Of a DNA stretch of 64,000 nt, positions 44,959 to 55,951 are shown one piece after another. The notes under the pieces were generated by a model. That model did not search any database, was not told the origin of the DNA, and was given only the letters and a program-made list of their open reading frames with translations. Origin of the DNA: Agriotes lineatus. Lineage: Eukaryota > Arthropoda > Insecta > Coleoptera > Elateridae. The translations under genes were made by a program, and so were the position numbers. The first letter of the stretch is position 1, and each line of letters begins with the position of its first letter. The stretch covers positions 62,001-126,000 of the forward strand of contig CALNHX010003622.1 of assembly GCA_940337035.1 (NCBI GenBank). Direction: 5' to 3'.

Positions 44959-45314
44959 TAATATTTTTATAAGAGACTGTGAGTTTGTGACAATGTAAAG
45001 CAAATTGGTTCCCAACAACTCTATAATATAACTGTTATAAAAGTAAGAGAAACGTCTACTTTAATGACAGATTTTAGTAGTAATGACTTTCAAGACGGTT
45101 GCGGAAAAACATTATTTTTCAACCTAAAAATAAATATTCTTCAACAATTGTTTTCTTCATAATTCATATTTCGTTCTAAACATTTCTGTTCAGCTATTAA
45201 TTATTACGTATAGCAAAACAGCTATGAATCCGAGCTCTAATAATAATCATTCACTGTCACTCGTATTCGCGATTTACCGTAATGTAAATTTCGCATTTCC
45301 CATTGCATTGCAAA
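44959..45314. other. non-coding spacer
   Basis: AT-rich, no gene or repeat recognised. Confidence 0.4.
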
Positions 45315-46582
45315 ACGTGGATATAGTTCCGTACGTGGGACCTGAAAATAAAATTTAAAGTCCCACACGGGCGAAGTTTTATCACACGTTTGCGCGGTCT
45401 TTCCTCTTGTACTCTTATCCGTTCCTCGTTCTTATAGTGTGTTGGTTAGCTGTTCTGTTCATCGATGTATATTAATTAATATTGTCGTCTGTTATTAACG
45501 TTATTGATTGATAATGGCAACTTCATATGAATTAATGATAAACGATGCCTTTAACAGTTATGAAGAATTAAATGAAGCCATAATGTTACATGAAAAACAG
45601 AATAAAGTACAATTTTCGAAACTAAATTGCAAAACTCTTGACAATGCTAAAAATCACTGCCCCAAGTTATACAGTACCGCAAACTCAACATTAAAGTATT
45701 ATGTTATAAAATACTTTGCATTCACGAGAAAGTTGAAATTATTAATTTTCAAAACGACGTATATAGTAATTGCCAAAACACCAATAATTTGGTATTGAAC
45801 GAAGGATTTGTAGAACACGATTATTACAGTAATAATAATCTACTAGTAGTAGAACATGATTGCCAAAGCACCAAAAATTTGGTAGACATTATGAGCGAAG
45901 AAAATGTTAACAATATTCTATAATTCGATTAATCCCATTCTGTAGAGACAAAAGAAGAAATCGTTTGTGATATGAATTATTCAGAAATTGTTGATGATGG
46001 ATCATGTTTACATAACATTTGTTTGCCGGTATGTTATAAGCATTTACTTTTACGGAAATTTCTTAGATTTTAGTAATCACATATTTTTAGGAAGCAATAA
46101 AATCTCGAGGTAGACCTAGAGGAAGATCGCTAACAGCTATTGGTTTACCAAGAAAGAAAGAAAGGAAAAATTAAAGAGCCTCCAAAATTACTGCAAATCA
46201 ATACTGTATCTTGTATTTTATGGAACATCACACAATACTGATTTATTATAGGCATTTGTTAGTGTAAAATTCTTATTAATATATAGGTAAAAAGAAAAAC
46301 ATATATTTTGTTGCTCATTCTATCTAGTAACTTTCTATTAAATTATTATCGGTTTTGCAATCGGTTTTTATTAAATAACTTAAAATATTCATTTACCTAC
46401 GTCTCTACCTAATAATATTTTAGAAATTATAGTGCAAAAGTATATGAAAGTATGTCGGGATTCTAACGAATAATTAGCAATCCCGTACCATAGGACAAAC
46501 GGGCAAACGCGTGATTTTAACTCCGCCCGTGCGGGACTTTAAATTTTATTTTCGGGTCCCACGTACGGGACTATATCCACGT
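45315..46582 (+). mobile_element. MULE-like mini-element (1,268 bp) with ~75-bp TIRs
   Basis: The left end reads ACGTGGATATAGTTCCGTAC and the right end is its complement with few mismatches (GTACGGGACTATATCCACGT). Inverted similarity continues through AAAATAAAATTTAAAGTCCC and into CACGGGCG. The interior carries a small two-exon gene with a SWIM/FAR1-type N-terminus. No clear 8-10 bp target duplication is visible (flanks CATTGCAAA and CCTAAATTT), so the insertion is old or the ends are slightly misplaced. MULE membership is inferred from the gene. Confidence 0.7.
45514..46174 (+). pseudogene. SWIM-type transposon gene, N- and C-terminal ends only
   Basis: Exon 1 starts at ATG 45514: NDAFNSYEELNEAIMLHEKQ, NKVQFSKLNCKTLDNAKNHC and LKYYVIKYF, the pattern of the N-terminal domain that precedes the MULE transposase core in SWIM zinc-finger proteins (ZSWIM3-like: 'F-SYEE------Y------F-----R---A----CP----LKY--I-Y-C-HGG'). 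A frameshift near 45725 and two stops near 45920 follow. Exon 1 ends at 46028 (..CLHNICLP, then GTATGT), the 62-bp intron ends TTTTTAG at 46090, and exon 2 reads in phase SRGRPRGRSLTAIGLPRKKE and ends at TAA 46174. The 'RGRP-G--LT-IGLP-KK' tail is characteristic of the same family. The transposase core and SWIM finger are absent, so this is an internally deleted, dead gene. Confidence 0.65.
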
Positions 46583-47189
46583 CCTAAATTTAACGCACTT
46601 CGTGCCATGTTCACAACCTTGGTTTTGTATATGGCTTTGTAACGACAATACGACATCTGTCGTACAATGCCTAAACTATTTGTACGCTATTTATGTGGAA
46701 ATTTATCAGGTGTCTGCAAAAACAGCACCGATAACCGACATTTGGCGTTGTAATATTCGTCCTAAATGACAACAGCTTGAATTTATTTAGAAATCACGTA
46801 CTATCAATAATTAAACGTCAGAAATAGTTCACTGAGGTCTTAAATGAAAGATCAAAAATCGTATATTCCTGTAAGCTATTTTACAGTTTCTGTTTTCTAT
46901 TTTTCACAAGTAAATTTTACTGTTGGATGACAGAAATACAAATAAAAAATGCCTACAAAAGCGTCGATATTTTGAATACAATTTTACAGCGCAAGCGAAT
47001 CTGTTACCATTTATAAAATAGTTTACGCCGATCTGCCAACATTCGTCTTTGAAATGAAGCCTTGTTTAACTTCATACGACGCGTGTGAATCGACAATACG
47101 TGATTCTTATGTATCAATCTGTCCCTATTATTTCAACATAAGCCAAACGCCAGCCTTAATCTTGAAGCCTTGACTGCTCCGAGTGCTAT
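46583..47189. other. non-coding DNA
   Basis: AT-rich unique-looking sequence without recognised genes. Confidence 0.4.
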
Positions 47190-49400
47190 AAGCTACGCCA
47201 TACGGAACATAGACAAAATTTTAGTCAAAGCACTCTTGATACATTTTATTTTCCGACACTCGGTAGAATCTAGAACAAAAAACCGCAGGACAAAGAACTC
47301 CGGGCAAAAAAATCTAAAGACACCCGAAAAAGAATTAACAATTACGTGGGGTCTGTGGACAATTAATTATTATTATTATTATTATTAACCCAAATGTTTC
47401 TTCGTCTTGTAATTAATGACAGCATTTTGGTAAATCCAAATCTCAGCAAAAGTTCACAGTGATTTACCCTAGAACCTATCGAAAGACTAGAACTCGTGGC
47501 CAGCCTGCGTCTGGCCCGGCCAGCGTAAAGAAACGGTTAACAATAAAAATACTGGCTCAAGGAGGCAGCCAGCCGACGTCCGGCCTTGTCAGCGTTAACA
47601 ATACAAATGCGGTCTCGCCATTCGTGCGCGCGCGCCACTTGCTAGCATGCAGGCCGTTCATGCAGCGTGCGCGCGCGCCTGCTTACGGTCTGGACGGCAT
47701 CGGCTCTTATAATATAAGATGTGTGCGGTTCTCCATAGTGTGGCCATCTGCACTTTTTTAGCCGATTATTATTATTATTTAAAATGATAGTGTACAAGGC
47801 ATTATATAATAATAAATATAATCTAGAACAAAAAATCCTCGGACCTAAATATCCCGGACAAAAAGAGCCCAACTAAAAACACTCGAAAAAGAATTAAAAA
47901 TTATGTGGGGTCTGTGAACAAATAATAATAATAATTTTGTACAAGGCATTTTGTAGTAATAAATATAATCTAGGTTGAAAAATTCACTGACGTAAAACCT
48001 CCGGACAAAAAATTCCGAGACTAAGTACATCCGAAAAATAATTAACAATTATGTGGGATCTGTGGACAATTATTATTATTATCCAAAATGTGTCTTCGTT
48101 TTGTCATTTAAAACAGTATTTTGGTAAAACCATATCTCAGTAAAAGTTTACAGTGATTTACCCTAGAACCTATCGAAGGATGTGTGTGGTTCTCCATAGT
48201 GAGGTCATCTGCACTTCCTTAGCTGATTATTATTATTACTTAAAATGATGTTTTACAAGACATTGCATAATCATCATACTTATATAATAATTCAGAACGC
48301 TACATGCCGTGTTAAACGAGCAAAAGTACCATGGTTGCATTCGACCGTTACTATTTTCGGGTTTGCGTAAACAGACTTCTCATTGTTTTTAATAGCGATA
48401 TTATCACAAAAACAATTACTTATTATGCCTATTGGTTGTGTTTTTTAAACTACGAACACAAGTACATTTAATTTAATAATAAGGAGGATTTATTATTGCT
48501 TGAATGAGCCCAAACGCTGCGTTTAACGCACCCTTAGATTTTCCGAGGTCACCACCCAAACTTCCGATTCAAGTTCGGGCGCCATTCGTGCCTTGAAGAT
48601 CTGCAAGCATTTCACACTAACGAGCGAAATTTTAAACACGGCATGCGCCGCGGGCTATAGCTAGTATCATATATAATCTAGGACGAAAAATCCTCGGACC
48701 TAAAGCTTACAGACAAAAAATCCGAATTAAAAACACCCGAAAAAAAATTATGTGGTGTCTGTGAACGATTAATAATAATTATTATTATTTATAATGCTTT
48801 TGTACAAGCCATTTTGTAATAATAAATAATATCTAGGACAAAAAATTCCCTGACGTTAAACCTCCGGACAAAAAACTCTGAGACTAAGAACACCCGAAAA
48901 AGAATTAACAATTATGTGGACAAATAATAATAATAATTATTATTATTACTATTATTATTATCCAAAATGTTTCTTCTTCTTGTCATTTAATGATAGTATT
49001 TGTTAAATTCAGATCTCAGCAAAAGTTCACAGTGATTTACCCTAGAACCTATCGAAGGGTGTTTGCGGTCTTCTGCACTTCCTTACCTGATTATTATTAT
49101 TTAAAATGCTGTATAAGGCATTTTATAATAATAAATATAATCTAGGACGAAATATCCTCGTACCTACAACCCACGGGCAACACCCCCCCCCCCCAGGATT
49201 AAAGACACCCGGAAAAGAAATAAAAATTGTGTGGAGTCTGTGGGCGATTAATTACTATTATTATTATCATTATTATTATTATTTATAATGCTTTTGTACA
49301 AGGCATTTTCTAATAATAAATATAATCTAGGGAAAATAATACTTTTGACGTAAAACGCCCGGACAAAACACATCGGGATTAAATCAAGGAGAAATCATGA
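47190..49400 (+). repeat. composite repeat field ending in (ATT)n
   Basis: Three block types recur. Block A (CTCAGCAAAAGTTCACAGTG ... CCTAGAACCTATCGAA) is at about 47391, 48084 and 48960. Block B (GTTCTCCATAGTG...ATCTGCACTT) is at about 47700, 48180 and 49060. Block C (ACAAGGCATTTT.TAATAATAAA ... ACACCCGAAAAAGAATTAAC ... TCTGTGGACAATTA, then ATT repeats) is at about 47266, 47795, 47945, 48660, 48800, 49110 and 49300. A GC-rich insertion separates A and B in the first unit (47485-47695), and a ~350-bp element with imperfect inverted ends (CATGCCGTGTT...AACACGGCATG) sits at about 48304-48648. Units ending in simple ATT repeats fit a SINE or LINE 3' end family. Open frames here are artefacts. 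Confidence 0.65.
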
Positions 49401-51544
49401 AAATCGAAATGCCATTTTGATGTGGGAATCTTGTATCAATAACTTATAACACAGAATATGGTAGGGGTTTTAGACCAAGACCTTTTTACCCGGGAGCTAG
49501 TGCGATGTTTTTTTTTTCGACCAAGAAGAACGAATTCCATATCTATTGTACGTATTTGTATGTACTAGTAACTACTCAAATTACATACGATTTTTCTTTA
49601 AAAGAACGAAGAAGAAGAAGAAGAAGTTGATTTGACGAATGCTCTTAACTTTTAGAACTTGTAAAGTTTTAAGTTAAAGTTAAATAAATGTGAGAAATAT
49701 TGATTTGGGTTATATTTTACACGTTTCTTCTTCTGTCTTTTAGATCCAGGAGTTTAGGATGACCGAAAAAGGTTAGTTTTAAGATTAAATTGAATAATGT
49801 TGCCCTGGGGGGAGAGGGGACCGCCCATTCTCTTGCAAGTCGCGATTTTCACTTTTAGAAAGGTGGCAAGTGTGGCAACCCTGGCTATAGAAACAACCAG
49901 TGTTGAATCTAGGGGGGGGGGGGGGGGTCCTCCCCGGACAGTACAGATTTCCTCCGGAATATGCATGTATTGTAAAAGAATGGGTGGATTATGCGGAAAT
50001 AAGTATAATGCCAAATAAATCTGCTTTATTTCTGTAAATTGAGTAATCACGATGTATCTTTGTATTTTAATTTATTCTATAATACCCTAAAACTTTCATA
50101 GCCCCCCCCCCACCCCGGAGGAAACGGTCTGAAAACACTGGAAACAACGGGAATATTATATTGAGAATATAATTCATACGTCACGTGACACATTTTGCTC
50201 CAATTGAAATTGAAAGTTCACTTGGTTGTAAAGCTGTCACTGCGATAATAATTTTAATTTGGCCTGTGGCACGCCTTGTTTATAATTCATTAAATTCTCT
50301 TTAAAATAGAACACGTGTTCTGATTAATAAACGAGGATGTCATTCCTGAAACCGTAGCGCACATCCAACTCGTCCTTCGGACACGTTAAATCTGCAGCTC
50401 GGTTTCACTTATAGATATCATAGATAATAATAATCATAGCATTTATTATATTAATACTAATAATGTAAATTACAGTATCTTTGAACGCAGTTGCATTACG
50501 ATTACATCCACAACCTTACAAAGCTGTGGCAAGTGGGCAACTTGTTATTCGTTCTGATGTAATATGCTGAATCTGCTTATATGCTTGAAACTGCGGATGT
50601 AGAAAACACAAAACGCGTCTAATAATTTTTATATGAAGCTAAGAGATACGTAAATATACTAATTTTCGCGCTCCACGAGACTATTAAATGCAACTAGCGG
50701 AATGAAGTTGGTGCTATAATTTTCGACGAAATGCATATCGGAGTGATACCATTTCACGGCTTCAAGGCTATCCAGCAATTAAATCCACATTTTTCCTTAC
50801 CGTTATTTTGGCGTCGTAAATAATATGTGCAATTTTTATGCTGATGACGCAACGTCGAATAAACGAACGAGTAGTCTCCAGCCATGCCATTTATAAATAA
50901 ACAAACGCCAACATAATTATCTAATCTACCAGAGTGTTCAAGGTCTGATCAAGGTAGTCTGCAATTTTATTAAGCTAACGGTTTAAAAATTGCGCGTCTC
51001 CCGTTTGGGCCCCCATGCATTATAATAGTCTTGGGCTTATGTAATCTATTTCTGAGTTATAAGCTCGGATTTATTTTTAAACTATTAATTATAACGAGAT
51101 AGGCTTTGGGTCGTAAGGTGGAATTAATAAGAGTCAGTTTGATCTTCAAATCCAAGTTTCTTTTACACATAAACCACTCTTGTTCAATTAAAAATACAAT
51201 TAATTGTAATAGGGACATTATAGAGGGTATTCAAGAAAAAGGGGTACACGTTTTAATGGGTGCTAGTATCAACAGCAGCGGAAGAACAAGGCCTCAGCTC
51301 TCTGGCGTTACGTCAGCGCAGGTAGGTCAAAAACAAATGACCATGATTGAATTTATCGAGCCTCTTATTTCGAGCTTCGAAGCAGAGGTGGTACTGGTAC
51401 TACTCATGAAAGGAAAACAAACCATAAGCCCTTAAATGCGTTTTAAAGGAGCTAGAGCTCCGAGGGGGTGAAGAATTCCGCTCCTGATGTAGCGAATTTC
51501 AACCTTTTTCAATATCTAACCAAAATTGATTAAAATGTAAAACT
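49401..51544. other. non-coding DNA with homopolymer runs
   Basis: Contains a 16-base G run (49912-49927), a C run near 50102 and a GAA-rich run near 49605. An open frame at 51106-51435 has no recognisable domain. No gene is supported. Confidence 0.4.
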
Positions 51545-51855
51545 GTAAAAAGTTATGATAAAAACCTCTCTCCACCTTTGGATAAATTACACTTACTCAA
51601 CCTTACCCCCGTTAGTTATCCAGTTAATATCTACTCCCAATCTTTAATTTACAATAGCGAAGTTATCTTCAGAGATAACTATGGCAAGCAGCATGTCGCT
51701 GAATTCTACTTGAAAATACCTTTCACACAGTATGCGATTTGACCCCCCTTCCTATTTTAAAAAAATCAAGTTGGCTGTGCATCTCCCGACCTTGTCAGTT
51801 ATAAAACTAACAAAACTGTGGAAATAATAGAAGGCTTTGTAAACAGCATGTATAT
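51545..51855. mobile_element. fragment of the same MITE family as 60812-61696
   Basis: Colinear with 61340-61560: GTTATC.AGT(T)AAT, ATCTAC...CAATCTTTAATTT, ATAG..AAGTTAT, then GACCCCC..T followed by AAAAAAATCAAGTTGGC.GTGC. Only part of one arm is present. It lies in the first intron of the P450-like gene. Confidence 0.5.
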
Positions 51856-52169
51856 TAAATTTTATTGATTTACCATAAATAGTTTTGAAATAACCATTTT
51901 TAACTTGGTTGGAAATACTAGCTTTAATTTCCGTATGTTTATACTTCTATCACCGAATCACTAGAATAGTCGACTTTTTTGGACTGCAAAACGATTACTA
52001 TAAAAATATTTATTTCATAATATGCATTGATGATAACTTATATAATCAATTACGAAATGTCTATCTAAAATGTATACCTGTCAATATAAACAGTAACTTA
52101 ATCTTATAATTCAGAAATATTTTTAACTGCAATATCACAATTATTTAAAATTTAAAACAAGAAACATAC

Positions 52170-52317
52170 CTTGTGTCATCTCAAGTACAGTTCCGATTAA
52201 GGGTAGCGGTCGGTTTCCCGGAAACTTCTTAAGATACTTTTCATATTTAAAATATTTTATGTACCAAGCCGTTATTAAAACGACCATAAAACTAACTAAA
52301 ATTAATGTTAGTGACAT
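52170..52317 (-). CDS. cytochrome P450 CYP4-type, first exon
   Basis: The minus strand from ATG at 52317 gives 49 codons and one base: MSLTLILVSFMVVLITAWYI, KYFKYEKYLKKFPG and NRPLPLIGTVLEMTQ, then donor GTATGT (intron starts at 52169). This has the parts of a microsomal CYP4 N-terminus in order: a hydrophobic membrane anchor (residues 2-19), a basic linker (residues 21-31), and the proline-rich hinge (FPG-RPLPLIGT, residues 32-43; family form KFPGP-PLPLIGNAL-). An intron after this hinge is common in insect CYP4 genes. The product would sit in the ER membrane and oxidise small lipophilic substrates, but heme-binding and helix I/K motifs are not seen in the window. Exon 2 was not found; the next several kilobases on this strand are filled with repeats, so the gene either has a long intron leaving the window or is an orphaned exon. 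The exon itself is intact. Confidence 0.75.
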
Positions 52318-52422
52318 TTTGGCAGATGTAACTCAATACAAACACCTTATTGACTGATTTTGTAATAATTTTGAATGGCCTGCTGGACGAAAATTAAACG
52401 AATAAATTTTGTCGACAATTTA

Positions 52423-52430
52423 CTTATATA
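52423..52430 (-). promoter_or_regulatory. TATA box of the P450 exon
   Basis: TATATAAG on the minus strand lies 106 bp upstream of the ATG at 52317. A start site about 30 bp downstream (near 52400) would give a ~80-nt 5' leader without an upstream ATG. There is no competing upstream exon in the next few hundred bases. Confidence 0.5.
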
Positions 52431-52738
52431 CCCTTGCCAAAAACGTCATTAGGAGTCTGCGTGAACCGCGGAACGGAAATTTCAGGATATCTCTCCTGCA
52501 GCACAAAGACTACTGCGCAGTGTTGCACGTTCATCGCATCGACAACCTGCTTAAAGACGCTAATTGACTAGCCTGCTTTCAAAATAGCAGCTACGTTTTT
52601 CACTGAAAAATTGTGCAAAACTTTAATAACTAAAGTACTTGCAAAATTATCAATAAGAAATTTACTACTGTCAGCAGTAGGTAGATGCCGGTTTATGCAA
52701 TTCATTGCCGTCTTATTACATGAAGTTACAATGATTAA
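52431..52738. other. upstream region of the P450 exon
   Basis: Unique sequence between the TATA box and the mariner element; presumed regulatory. No specific site can be named. Confidence 0.35.
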
Positions 52739-52740
52739 TA

Positions 52741-54717
52741 CAGGGTGTTCCTTAATGATATGCGAATATTTAAGGGTGTAAATCTACATGAAAAATTAAT
52801 GATAGTTTGCTTAATAAACTATGGTCCAAAAATGTTCCGTTACGAGTGTTAAAGTTTGAGGAAAAAAATGGAAATTAATTAATATTTTCGAAACCGCTTG
52901 AGATATTTCAGTGATATTTAGTACGTAGCGACAGTTAATAAAGGTGCATATTTTTCAATACAAAAATAATTTTCAGCTTTAACATGGGCGTGAGTACGGG
53001 CAGTGACTTCGATATTTTTAAAGAAAAATATGGTACGCCAATGGCTTTTTCTATTTTTTTAAATTTACCGTTTAATTTGAAACATAAGTGCTCTCTTGAG
53101 CTGTTTTCCTGTGATGCCCCGTTTTTTAGTAAAAAAATAAAAACCGTTGTATTGTTCGAGAAAATTAATCTAATTGTTGAAGAATACAATTTTACAATGA
53201 ATCTAGTTGCCATGGAATATGTCACTTGCTTTTTACATTTGACATTTTCTAACAAGTCGCTGTCGTTTAAGTCTGTGCGCTGCGAATTATTTATTTTATT
53301 TTATTTTTATAATTTTGTTAAAAATGGTGAATTATTCAAATACAGAAATGGCGGAAATGCATTACGTGTATGGCCTCGCCGACGATAAGGGAGAGCAAGC
53401 CAGGCGTATTTATCACCAGAGATATCCCAATGGTGCTTTGCCAGATAGTCGAACCTTTTCTAATATTCATCGTCGTCTTGTTGAAACTGGTAGTGTTCGA
53501 AGAGGTACATCTGAAGGTAGACATCTAAATGTGAGAACATCCGAAATTCAGGAAGCGGTGATACGTGAAGTTGAAGAACATCCTAAAACGAGTAGGAGGA
53601 AGATCGCTACAAACTTCAATATTTGTCATAAAATTGTTTACAGAATTTTAGTGGATTTTTTGTTATATCCGTACCATATTTTAAGAGTACAGGCATTACT
53701 TCCCAGAGATTTTCCAAAGCGTGTAACCTTCTATCAGTGGTATCTTGATAATATTGCACAAAATCCTCAATTTGAAACACACATTCTGCTCACGGACGAA
53801 GCGAAGTTTTCAAGAAATGCCATTCAAAATCTCCACAACAATCATTTTTTTGTGGGCGGAAGAAAATCCCTATGCCGTAACCGAAACCCATTTCCAACAC
53901 TAATTTTCGGTTAACGTATGGGCAGGAATTATTGGTAACCACTTTATTAGCCCATTCTTCTTGCCGGGACGACTTGACGGACAATCATACCTCAATTTCT
54001 TTCAAGAACAACTGCCTTTGCTGCTTGAGGATGTTCCGATAGCAATAAGAAACCATATGTGGTACGTGCATGATGGTGCACCAGCACATTTCAGTGTAGT
54101 GGTTCGCAATTATTTACAAACTGTTTATCCAAATCGTTGGATTGGCCGTGGTGGGCCACAAGAATAGCTACCAAGGTCCCCCGACCTCAACAGCATATAT
54201 TTCTTTTTCTGGGGCCATTTTAAGACGCTAGTGTACACAAGTCCCATTAACACTGTAGAGCAATTAAGAGAAAGAATATTTGCTGCATGTGATAGAGTAA
54301 AAAATATTTCGGGGATATTTCAACGAGTGCGCAATTCTATGAGGAGGGCGGAAGATTGCATATTAAGTGAAGGGGACCATTTTCAACAATTTTTGTAATA
54401 ATCGGTCTATGTTAGTTCTAATGTTGTATGTTGTCAGTTGTTGTTGTTCATTACACGCAGATGCCAACGCGTAATGTGTTTAATTGGTCCTATTAAATTA
54501 ATAATAATTTCCCTTTTTTTTACTTATCGCTTATGGCAGAAAAACAACTCAAGAGAGCTCTTATGTTTTAAAAGCGTAACATTTTTTTTTCAAAAATATC
54601 GAAATCACTGCCCGTACGCACGCCACTGTTAAAGCTGAAAATTATTTTTGTATTAAAAAATATGTACCTTTATTAACTGTCGCTACGTACTAAATATCAC
54701 TGAAATATATCAAACGG
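52741..54717 (+). mobile_element. long-TIR mariner element, right end truncated
   Basis: Starts after TA with CAGGGTGTTCCTTAATGATA. About 52895-53130 matches the reverse complement of 54540-54717 (ATTTAGTACGTAGCGACAGT and TACAAAAATAATTTTCAGC are shared), so the element has subterminal inverted repeats of more than 200 bp. The outer ~155 bp present on the left is missing on the right, so the copy is 3'-truncated. It carries one transposase gene in the middle and lies 0.4 kb upstream of the P450 exon. Confidence 0.8.
53324..54398 (+). pseudogene. mariner transposase, nearly complete, inactivated
   Basis: About 358 codons from MVNYSNTEMAEMHYVYGLAD to DHFQQFL and TAA. An N-terminal helix-turn-helix region (RTFSNIHRRLVETGS) is followed by a second one (TSRRKIATNFNICHKIVYRI) and then the catalytic domain. 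All three catalytic aspartates are kept: LLTDEAKFSR near 53800, HDGAPAHFS near 54075 and RSPDLNS near 54185. The gene is broken by a single-base shift in the T run at about 53848 (after NNHF, where WAEENP resumes in another frame), a stop where the frame reads THFQH-stop, and a third lesion at PQE-stop-LPRSPDL (a TAG, probably from TGG). These are few changes for a dead element, so the insertion is fairly young. It belongs to an insect mariner group with ..GRGGPQ.W.PRSPDL.. but no named subfamily is assigned. Confidence 0.85.
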
Positions 54718-55049
54718 TAGACATAGAATAAAAACTAACGAACAACTTCAATATTAAAAATAATGACTGATTGGAAGTAAATACAAGTATACAACCACCT
54801 ACCAAGCTGTGAGAAACTAAAAAAATAATTTTTGAGGGTCAAACGGCTTAAAAAAAATTCAGCTGCCGTTTAGCTTTTTGAAAAAATAGGTTTTCCGCCA
54901 ATCGTACTTGAACTGACACATTATTGACAACATTTTGTGGAGCAAAGTCAAACATTCCATTACACCAGCCGTTGCTAGGCAATTTACAATAAAACTGTAC
55001 AGGAATAATATTCCCGGCCTAGGCAAGAAATATTTTTCTAATGTAATAA
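54718..55049. other. non-coding spacer
   Basis: AT-rich unique-looking sequence; no gene. Confidence 0.4.
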
Positions 55050-55797
55050 TTATTTAATACTAGTGAGTCACCCGAACTACGCTTCGGTTCGCTAAGTCAA
55101 GAGACATTTCATTAATATGAATTAAAAAAAGGATGAGAGAGATTTCCTCTCCAAGGGAACCCTCGGGGCTCCGCCCCTTTCCAAGGAAACCCTCGGGGTT
55201 CTGACCCTCTCCAAGGAGGCCCTCGGGGCTCCGCCCCTCTCCAAGGAAGCCCTCGGGGCTCCGCCCCTCTCCAAGGGGGCCTCGGGGCTCCGACTCTCTC
55301 CAAGGAGGCCCTCGGGGCTTCAACCCTCTCCAAGGAAACCCCCGGGGTTCTGACCCTCTCCAAGGAAGCCCTCGGAGCTCCGACCCTCTCCAAGGAGGCC
55401 CGCGGGGCTTCGCCCCCTTTCCAAGGGGGCCCTCGGGGCTCCGCCCCTCTCTAAGAAAGCCCACGGGGCTCCGCCCCTGTCCAAGAGGGCCTCAGGGCTC
55501 CGACTCTTTCCAAAGGGGCCCTCGGGGCTCCGCCCCTTTTCCAAGAACCGACCCTCTCCAAGAGGACTCGTGGGGCACCGCCCCTTGCCAAGGGGGGCCT
55601 CGGGGCTCCGCCCCTCTCCAAGAAAGCCCTCGGAGCTCCGACCCTCTCCAAGGGGGCCCGCGGAGCTCCGCCCCTCTCCAAAGGAGCCCTCGGGGCTTCG
55701 CCCCTCGAGGCGCATTCACTCAATCAGGTACATGGCGTCTGTAATTGTCGTGACGAACACACACGTTTGGATCGTTCTCCTTTATTATATATAGGAT
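55050..55797 (-). repeat. minisatellite-bearing repeat module
   Basis: The core 55146-55708 is about 19 tandem copies of a ~30-bp GC-rich unit of the form CCCTCGGGGCTCCGCCCCTC + TCCAAGGNGG (28-30 bp). It is framed by ACTAGTGAGTCACCCGAACT and CTTCGGTTCG (a small inverted repeat around 55070-55090) on one side and TTTATTATATATAGGATT on the other. Because the unit is 30 bp and lacks stops, several reading frames stay open on both strands, giving repetitive Gly/Pro/Arg-rich translations that are not evidence of a protein. A related array is at 62008-62345. Confidence 0.7.
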
Positions 55798-55848
55798 TTA
55801 AAAAGACACGTTTTCTTAATTTTTTAATTACTCGTATCGATTGGCGGA

Positions 55849-55951
55849 AAAATAGTATGTGTATCTTGGACGAAAAGCAACATTCCCAGACTCATTCACA
55901 GTCGTCTGGGAATGTTACGCTTTTCGTCCTAGATACACAATATACTATTTC
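55849..55951. repeat. near-perfect hairpin, ~45-bp arms
   Basis: GTGTATCTTGGACGAAAAGC and ACATTCCCAGAC (55859-55891) pair with GTCTGGGAATGTTACGCTTTTCGTCCTAGATACAC-type text (55904-55938) around a 12-nt loop; pairing extends outward through AATAGTAT / ATACTATT. Only a couple of mismatches and small bulges are seen. It could be a small palindromic MITE or a hairpin RNA precursor. Confidence 0.7.

Noticed and set aside
51106..51435. 109-codon frame considered as a downstream P450 exon
   Set aside because: It is on the opposite strand to the P450 exon and contains no P450 motif.
55060..55723. Long minus-strand frames encoding Gly/Pro/Arg repeats
   Set aside because: They come from a stop-free 30-bp minisatellite; several frames are equally open on both strands and there is no start, splice or domain context.
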